NCBI GenBank assembly: GCA_900549865.1
Contig: URPU01000078.1
Span: forward strand, 1 to 11,159
DNA: 11,159 nt
DNA from: an uncultured Eubacteriales bacterium
Lineage (GTDB): Bacteria > Bacillota > Clostridia > Oscillospirales > Oscillospiraceae
Direction: 5' to 3'
The notes beneath the pieces are model-generated. The model saw nothing but the letters and a program-made list of their open reading frames with translations, searched no databases and had not been told where the DNA came from. Shown in pieces: positions 5,805 through 11,159 of this stretch; the first letter of the stretch is position 1, and each line of letters opens with the position of its first letter. A program made the position numbers and the translations under genes.

Positions 5805-8800
5805 CTATTGTTCATTTCCCGCGCCGTCCTGCGTGCCGGGCTTGCTCATGGCGGCCCACGCGGCGGTGAAGGCGCGCGCCTCGTCGATGACGCGGCGCTT
5901 TTCCTTTATTTTAAGGCTCAGGCAGGGCTTTGCGCCCGCCTCAACGCGCAGGCGGCCGTTATATTCGGGCTTTGCGTACAGCGCCGACACCTTCTCCATA
6001 TCGAAGTCCGCCACGGTGAAGCGCAGGCAGCCCTGCTTCTGGGAGATGTCCGTTATCCCCGCGCGGCCCGCCTCGCCGCGCAGCAGCGCCACGTGGATGA
6101 GCGCGTTGACGCCGGGGGGCGTGTCGCCGAAGCGGTCTATCAGCTCGTCGGTGAGGTCGTCCGCCTCGTCCTCGGTGCGGATGAGCGCAATGCGCCGGTA
6201 GATATCCATGCGCTGCTCGGCGGAGGAGATATACCTCTCCGGGATGCTGGCGGCCACGGCGAGGTCGGCGGAGCATTCCGCCCGCTGCGGCACGGCGACG
6301 CCGCGCGCCTCCAGCACGGCCTCGCTGAGAAGCTTCATGTACATGTCATAGCCGACGTCTATCATATGGCCCGACTGCTCCGCGCCGAGGAGATTGCCCG
6401 CGCCGCGTATCTCAAGGTCGCGCATGGCGATCTTATAGCCGGAGCCGAACTGCGCAAAGTCGCGTATCGCGTTGAGGCGCTTTTCGGCGACCTCCGTGAG
6501 CGACTTGTCGCGCCGGAAGGTGAGGTAGGCCGAGGCGCGCCGGGTCGAGCGGCCAACGCGCCCGCGTATCTGGTGAAGCTGCGCAAGGCCGAGGCGATCC
6601 GCGTCCTCGATTATGAGCGTGTTGACGTTGGGGATGTCGATGCCGGTCTCGATTATCGTGGTACAGACGAGGACCTGAACCTCGCCGGAGGCCATGCTCT
6701 CCATCACGGAGGCGAGCATGTTCTTGTCCATCTGCCCGTGCGCGACGGCGACGGTCACATCCTCCAGCATATTGCGCAGGCGCACGGCGGTGCGGTCGAT
6801 GTCGTCTATGCGGTTATGCAGATAGTACACCTGCCCGCCGCGCTGCAATTCGCGGCGTATCGCGTCGGCGATGATGTTCCAGTCGTGCTCCATAACGAAG
6901 GTCTGCACGGGGAGGCGGTTTTCGGGCGGCTCGTCGATGGTGGACATGTCACGGATGCCGGACATGGCCATGTTGAGCGTGCGCGGGATGGGCGTGGCGG
7001 ACAGCGTCAGCACGTCCACGCCCTGGCTGAGCTCCTTTATATGCTCCTTATGCGTAACGCCGAAGCGCTGCTCCTCATCCACGACGAGAAGGCCGAGATC
7101 CTTGAACCTGACGTCCTTGGACAGAAGCCTGTGCGTGCCGATGACAAGGTCGCACTTGCCGGAGGCGATGTCCGCAAGCGTCTTGGACGACTGGCCGCCG
7201 GTCTTGAAGCGGCTGAGCACGGCGATGTTGACCGGGAAGCCGAAGAAGCGCTGCAATGCCGTCTGGTAGTGCTGCTGTGCAAGCACCGTCGTGGGCACGA
7301 GTATGGCGGCCTGCTTGCCGTCGAGCACGCACTTCATCACCGCGCGCAGGGCGACCTCCGTCTTGCCGAAGCCCACGTCGCCGCAGAGAAGCCTGTCCAT
7401 GGGCACGGAGGATTCCATATCCCGCTTTATCTCCGCGATGCAGCGAAGCTGGTCGTCGGTCTCGGTATAGCCGAAGTTCTCTTCAAACTCGCGCTGCCAC
7501 TCGCTGTCGGGCGAAAATGCGTGCCCCGGCAGGCGCTGGCGCTGGGCGTAGAGGGCGATGAGCTTCTTCGCCATGTCCTTGGCGGCGCTCTTGGCGCGCG
7601 TGCGCGTCTTTGCCCATTCCGTGCCGCCCATCTTTGACAGCTTTACGACGCGCTCTTCCCCGCCGCCGGTATACTTGCTGACAAGGTCGAGCTGCGTGGC
7701 CGGGACGTACAGCGTGTCCGTACCGGCGTAGTCGAGCTTTATATAATCCTTTTCAAAGCCGTCCACCTGCATCTTCACGATGCCGGCAAAGCGGCCGATA
7801 CCGTGGTTTTCGTGCACGACGTAATCCCCCACGGAGAGGTCCGCACAGGAGTCTATCCTCTGCCGGCCGGGGGGCAGCTTCTTGGCCTGCTTCGCCTTTT
7901 TGTTCCTGTCGCGGATGAGCTGTGCGTCCGTCAGCACGGCAAGGCGTATTCCCGGATATTCCATCCCGGCGGATATGGAGCCTATCGTGATGGCGCAGCG
8001 GCCGCACTCCGGCAGCTTTTTAAGCTGCGGGTATATGAGCGCCTGTATGCCGTGCGCGGTGAAGAAGTCCTGCAGGACCTTTGCGCGGCGCTCATCGGCG
8101 GCGAGGACGACGACGGAGAAGTTCTCCTTCAAATACAGCTTCACGTCGTCCGCCGCGGCCTCGGCGTTCCCCGCGTAGGAGGGGAGCTGCTTTGCGGGGA
8201 TGCTAGTTATGGTGCGCGGGGGGATGGGGCTGCGGCTCAATGTAAAAGCGTCCGCCATATAGAGCGGGAACTCCTCCAGCCGCTTCGCAAGCGCCTCAAA
8301 GCTTATGTAGAACCCGTCCGCCGAGACGGCGGCGAGGCTGCGGCGCTGAAGCTCCTTCACGTCCTCGCCGAGCTGCTTTGCGTAGTCGCGCGCGCGTTCG
8401 GCACAGCGCGCGGGCTGGTCGAGAAGGACGATGGCATCATCCGGGATGTAGCTTGCTGCGGTGGCGGCGGAGTATATGACGGGCAGGTATCTGTCCGCGT
8501 CGCTCATCACGACCCCGGCGGAAAGCCGCTCGGCGTCTGCGCGCATGTTCGCGGCAAGCGCGGCGGCCTGCTCGCTCGTGCGGCGGCGGGCGTATTTTGC
8601 GGCGAAGGTCTCTATCTCGGCGCAGAGGCCCTCTATCCCGCCGGGCGCAAGCTGGGGAAGCGTCTCCGCCGCGGGCAGGATGACGCAGCTTTTTATCTGC
8701 TCCGTCCGGCGCTGAGTGGCCGTGTCGAAGCGGCCCATGGAGTCGATCTCGTCGCCCCAGAATTCTATGCGCACGGGATTGCTCTCGCCTGGGGAGAAGA

Positions 8801-9344
8801 AGTCCAGTATCCCGCCGCGCACGGCGAACTGGCCCTGCCCCTCGACCTGGTCGCCCCGGCTGTAGCCGCAGCGCACCAGCGCGCCTATGACCTCCTGCAT
8901 GTCGTAGCTCTCCCCGTCGCGCAGCTCGAACGCGGCGGCGGACAGCGTCTCTTTCGGTATCGTCCTTTGGATCATGCCGGAGACGGAGGCCGTCACGACC
9001 TGCGCGCGGCCCGTTGAAAGCGCGTACAGCGCGGCAAGACGGCGCTGCTCCGTCTGGCGGGAGGCGGCCTCCGCGGCGTAGAAGGTATAGTCGCGCATGA
9101 CGAGGGTCTCCGTCTCCTCGCCCAGCATGGAGGCAAGGTCGCGCGCGAAGCTCTCCGCCGCGGTGTCGTCGGGGCAAATGACGAATATGGGGCGGCCAGA
9201 TTCCAGCCGCAGCGCCGCGGCGAGGTTCGCCCTGTGCACGGCGGACAGCCCGGAGACGAGCGCGGGAAGTCCGCCGCTCTCCAGCAGTCCGGGGAGGGCG
9301 GCAGCCTCTTTATTTTTGAATATTTCCTTGATCAGAAGTTCCAT
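5805..9344 (-). CDS. mfd: Transcription-repair coupling factor Mfd
   Basis: Mfd is a cytoplasmic ATP-dependent DNA translocase. It displaces RNA polymerase stalled at lesions and recruits UvrA for nucleotide excision repair. The 1179 residues are full length for the family. The N-terminal UvrB-like part contains VRGGILDFFSPGES (175-188). The CarD-like RNA polymerase interaction domain lies at about 503-560 (VGDYVVHENHGIGRF). The helicase core follows: Walker A GDVGFGKTE (655-663), DEEQ (756-759), LSATPIPRTL (781-790), ETGIDIPN (899-906) and motif VI QIRGRVGRS (925-933). The TRG region with RDLEIRGAGNLLG then leads into the C-terminal regulatory domain (about 1020-1150). All key motifs look intact. 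The ATG at 9344 is the first possible one, with an in-frame stop shortly upstream, but no good ribosome binding site is visible. It starts 40 bases after the membrane protein gene, so the two may be co-transcribed. Confidence 0.98.
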   Translation of the reverse strand: MELLIKEIFKNKEAAALPGLLESGGLPALVSGLSAVHRANLAAALRLESGRPIFVICPDDTAAESFARDLASMLGEETETLVMRDYTFYAAEAASRQTEQRRLAALYALSTGRAQVVTASVSGMIQRTIPKETLSAAAFELRDGESYDMQEVIGALVRCGYSRGDQVEGQGQFAVRGGILDFFSPGESNPVRIEFWGDEIDSMGRFDTATQRRTEQIKSCVILPAAETLPQLAPGGIEGLCAEIETFAAKYARRRTSEQAAALAANMRADAERLSAGVVMSDADRYLPVIYSAATAASYIPDDAIVLLDQPARCAERARDYAKQLGEDVKELQRRSLAAVSADGFYISFEALAKRLEEFPLYMADAFTLSRSPIPPRTITSIPAKQLPSYAGNAEAAADDVKLYLKENFSVVVLAADERRAKVLQDFFTAHGIQALIYPQLKKLPECGRCAITIGSISAGMEYPGIRLAVLTDAQLIRDRNKKAKQAKKLPPGRQRIDSCADLSVGDYVVHENHGIGRFAGIVKMQVDGFEKDYIKLDYAGTDTLYVPATQLDLVSKYTGGGEERVVKLSKMGGTEWAKTRTRAKSAAKDMAKKLIALYAQRQRLPGHAFSPDSEWQREFEENFGYTETDDQLRCIAEIKRDMESSVPMDRLLCGDVGFGKTEVALRAVMKCVLDGKQAAILVPTTVLAQQHYQTALQRFFGFPVNIAVLSRFKTGGQSSKTLADIASGKCDLVIGTHRLLSKDVRFKDLGLLVVDEEQRFGVTHKEHIKELSQGVDVLTLSATPIPRTLNMAMSGIRDMSTIDEPPENRLPVQTFVMEHDWNIIADAIRRELQRGGQVYYLHNRIDDIDRTAVRLRNMLEDVTVAVAHGQMDKNMLASVMESMASGEVQVLVCTTIIETGIDIPNVNTLIIEDADRLGLAQLHQIRGRVGRSTRRASAYLTFRRDKSLTEVAEKRLNAIRDFAQFGSGYKIAMRDLEIRGAGNLLGAEQSGHMIDVGYDMYMKLLSEAVLEARGVAVPQRAECSADLAVAASIPERYISSAEQRMDIYRRIALIRTEDEADDLTDELIDRFGDTPPGVNALIHVALLRGEAGRAGITDISQKQGCLRFTVADFDMEKVSALYAKPEYNGRLRVEAGAKPCLSLKIKEKRRVIDEARAFTAAWAAMSKPGTQDGAGNEQ

Positions 9345-9384
9345 TTTAAGCTATTCATCGTTGACTCTTTTTCAGTTTTCCGAA

Positions 9385-11148
9385 TTATGGCGTAGTCACT
9401 CTTGCTTTGTTCGGAGCGCAGACATAAATATACCCGCTCCCGCTGTCATTAAGACTGGCAGCGTCCTGCCCGAGGGCCGAAAGCAGCGTTTCCTGCTCCT
9501 GCCCGCTCAGGCTCTTATCTATATATACATATATATATCCAGCCTTTTCTGGGTGCAGCTCCCAGTAACGCTTCAGCCGCGCCGCAACATTCTCCGGGTA
9601 GTCCAGCCCCAGCCATGCGGAATAGCCGCAGTCGGTCTTTTCGTCAAGTAGATACGGCCACGTCTGATATGTCAGATACAGTACGTTTTTTCCCTGCCCA
9701 TCCCTGACGGCCTGAGTGGAGTTTAAAAGGAAATAATACTCCCCGGCACACTCGCGCGTGGTCTTTATTCCCTTTGCAGCACCGCTTTCTATCACGCAGT
9801 CCATATACGCTGTCCGCGTCTCGCCAGCGGCAAAGCAGTAACGCATACGCAGCAACGTCTCTATGCCGAGCTGTGCGGCAAGTGCCAGAATCAGTGCGGC
9901 GGAGGTCGCGGCGCACAGCACGCGGCTCATACGTGAAGCCCTTTCTCTGCTGTCATGTAAAAGTTCCGATGAAAGAGTTCCTATAAGCGGCAGGCTTGCC
10001 GTACACGTAACGCACATGGCGGAGGTGATGGCGTAGATATGCGTATTGGACGCGAAATGTATGCACACGCCGTAGACGCAGCCCGGAATGAACAGGAAAC
10101 GGAAAAGGCGCGTGTTCTTCTTTTCAGTGAGAATGTATGCGCACAGTCCCAGATAATTGACCGGCAGCATTACAAAGTTGTTTTCCTTATGGATAACGTC
10201 CCAGTGCATCAGCGCCGCCGTCAGTAAAAGTGCGCACAACGCATATATTCCGCGCCGCCGCATTCTTCCTCTGTCTGCGCCTATTGTAATGAGCAGCGTG
10301 CCCATCGCCGCAAATACCCACAGCGCAGGATACGCCATTTTGAACATACGTCCGGCCTCGCCCACCTTTTCGCCCACGCCGGTTGCCGGGTGCGCGGGGT
10401 CGTTGAGTATTTCAGGTATCGCCGCGAGAAAACCGTCAAGTCCTGCGCTGGAAAGTACCACTACCGCGAACACGATGGCAATAACACCCGCACCCGCCGT
10501 GAGACACAGCCATTCTTTCCAGCTGAAGCCGAAGTCAAGGTACTGCGCTGCTCGCGGCGAGAGCTTCACCAGAAGTACGCAGACGCTGTATATCAGGTAC
10601 AGCGCCGCAAGCTGCGGGCAGCACAGTACAGCACCGGCCAGCATCAGCCCCGATACGAAGCCGGACACAACGCGTCTTTTGCCGAGCGCCATCGTCAGCC
10701 CTGCCGCCGTCATCAGTGCAAAACCCATTGTGTTGTACGACAGTGCCATGAGCTGATTGGGCGCAAACACCATGAACAGCAGCGCCGCAGCGATACCTCC
10801 GGGCGCGTTTACGCGGCGCAGGCGCAGCCAGATATAAGCCGCCGTTGCCGCCTGCACTGCAACGTATATATACCGGAACGCAAGCAGTATACCCTCTCCC
10901 GTTCCGCCGAGCGCCGCATACAGCCGCACTATCGGATAGAGCAAAAACGCGGACAACTGCGTGACGTGCCACTCGTCGGTGATAAGTGAATCTCCCTGCA
11001 TCATTCTGTATGGTATCGTGAGGTAAAACGGCTCATCCTTGCCCTGAAAGCCAAACGGAGCTTTCCAGATAAGGAATACCAGCATCAGCGCAAAGCCCAC
11101 GGCAAAGCACAGATCATATATTTTCACTCTTTTATCCGGGAGTTTCAT
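9385..11148 (-). CDS. Multi-pass membrane protein, putative GT-C fold glycosyltransferase
   Basis: This integral membrane protein of about 587 residues has roughly a dozen hydrophobic segments over its first 430 residues and a soluble C-terminal domain of about 150. TM1 is near residues 11-28. It is followed by GKDEPFYLTIPYRMMQGD, an acidic Asp-Glu pair (38-39) in the first external loop. That layout is typical of GT-C enzymes such as the protein mannosyltransferase and ArnT families, which transfer sugars from polyprenyl-phosphate donors on the outer face. Donor and acceptor cannot be inferred. I chose the ATG at 11148 because GAG at the window edge sits eight bases before it. A GTG at 11157 is in frame, and more N-terminal sequence beyond the edge cannot be excluded. 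The gene is less GC-rich than its neighbours. Alternatively it is simply an uncharacterised membrane protein. Confidence 0.75.
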   Translation of the reverse strand: MKLPDKRVKIYDLCFAVGFALMLVFLIWKAPFGFQGKDEPFYLTIPYRMMQGDSLITDEWHVTQLSAFLLYPIVRLYAALGGTGEGILLAFRYIYVAVQAATAAYIWLRLRRVNAPGGIAAALLFMVFAPNQLMALSYNTMGFALMTAAGLTMALGKRRVVSGFVSGLMLAGAVLCCPQLAALYLIYSVCVLLVKLSPRAAQYLDFGFSWKEWLCLTAGAGVIAIVFAVVVLSSAGLDGFLAAIPEILNDPAHPATGVGEKVGEAGRMFKMAYPALWVFAAMGTLLITIGADRGRMRRRGIYALCALLLTAALMHWDVIHKENNFVMLPVNYLGLCAYILTEKKNTRLFRFLFIPGCVYGVCIHFASNTHIYAITSAMCVTCTASLPLIGTLSSELLHDSRERASRMSRVLCAATSAALILALAAQLGIETLLRMRYCFAAGETRTAYMDCVIESGAAKGIKTTRECAGEYYFLLNSTQAVRDGQGKNVLYLTYQTWPYLLDEKTDCGYSAWLGLDYPENVAARLKRYWELHPEKAGYIYVYIDKSLSGQEQETLLSALGQDAASLNDSGSGYIYVCAPNKARVTTP

Positions 11149-11159
11149 TGTTTGCACTC

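Noticed and set aside
5808..7637. A 609-residue plus-strand open frame opposite mfd (and another at 7803-9017)
   Set aside because: Long antisense frames are common in GC-rich genes. Mfd motifs on the minus strand are intact and decisive, and the antisense proteins resemble no family I know.
9361..9390. A plus-strand TTGACT with a downstream TTATGG as a promoter
   Set aside because: The -10 is poor and there is no plus-strand gene downstream. It would only transcribe antisense to the membrane protein.
1..11159. CRISPR arrays, insertion sequences, phage genes, tRNA genes
   Set aside because: I saw no regularly spaced repeats, transposase or integrase motifs, or tRNA-like cloverleaf sequences anywhere in the window.

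Overview
The window looks like chromosomal DNA from a GC-rich, endospore-forming member of the Clostridia (Firmicutes/Bacillota), probably of the Oscillospiraceae type. Three things point there: a complete GerA-type spore germinant receptor operon, Gram-positive lipoproteins, and a Bacillota-type rRNA leader motif with strong sigma-A promoters. Most of the window is very GC-rich. The left 250 bases are AT-rich, and the gene at the right edge is visibly less GC-rich than the rest.

Layout, left to right. Positions 1-250 hold two tandem, near-consensus sigma-A promoters on the minus strand. Each has an A/T-rich UP-like region and a 17-base spacer. They are followed by a 5' hairpin and a conserved leader sequence (TACCTTGAAAATTGAACA) typical of Bacillota rRNA operons. 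An rRNA operon therefore very probably starts just off the left edge and runs leftward. Positions 251-392 separate it from a plus-strand operon, gerA-gerC-gerB (393-4413), which encodes the three subunits of a spore inner-membrane germinant receptor. The GerC lipoprotein carries an unusual acidic, low-complexity insertion of about 80 residues.

A strong inverted repeat at 4402-4434 overlaps the gerB stop codon and serves as a bidirectional terminator between converging genes. On the minus strand, read right to left, come a GT-C-like multi-pass membrane protein that enters from the right edge (9385-11148), mfd (transcription-repair coupling factor, 5805-9344), and a lipoprotein of the parvulin/PrsA foldase type (4449-5690). 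The foldase gene has its own promoter in the 114-base gap after mfd, and a 7+7 bp inverted repeat spans its -10 region.

Working together: GerA, GerB and GerC form one membrane complex that senses germinants. Mfd is a housekeeping repair protein that clears stalled RNA polymerase. The foldase helps fold exported proteins outside the membrane. The mfd-foldase pairing is common in Clostridia. I see no CRISPR array, insertion sequence, phage gene or tRNA. Most of the window is ordinary in gene content; the points of interest are the rRNA promoter block, the GerC insertion, the foldase promoter architecture and the compositionally distinct membrane protein.
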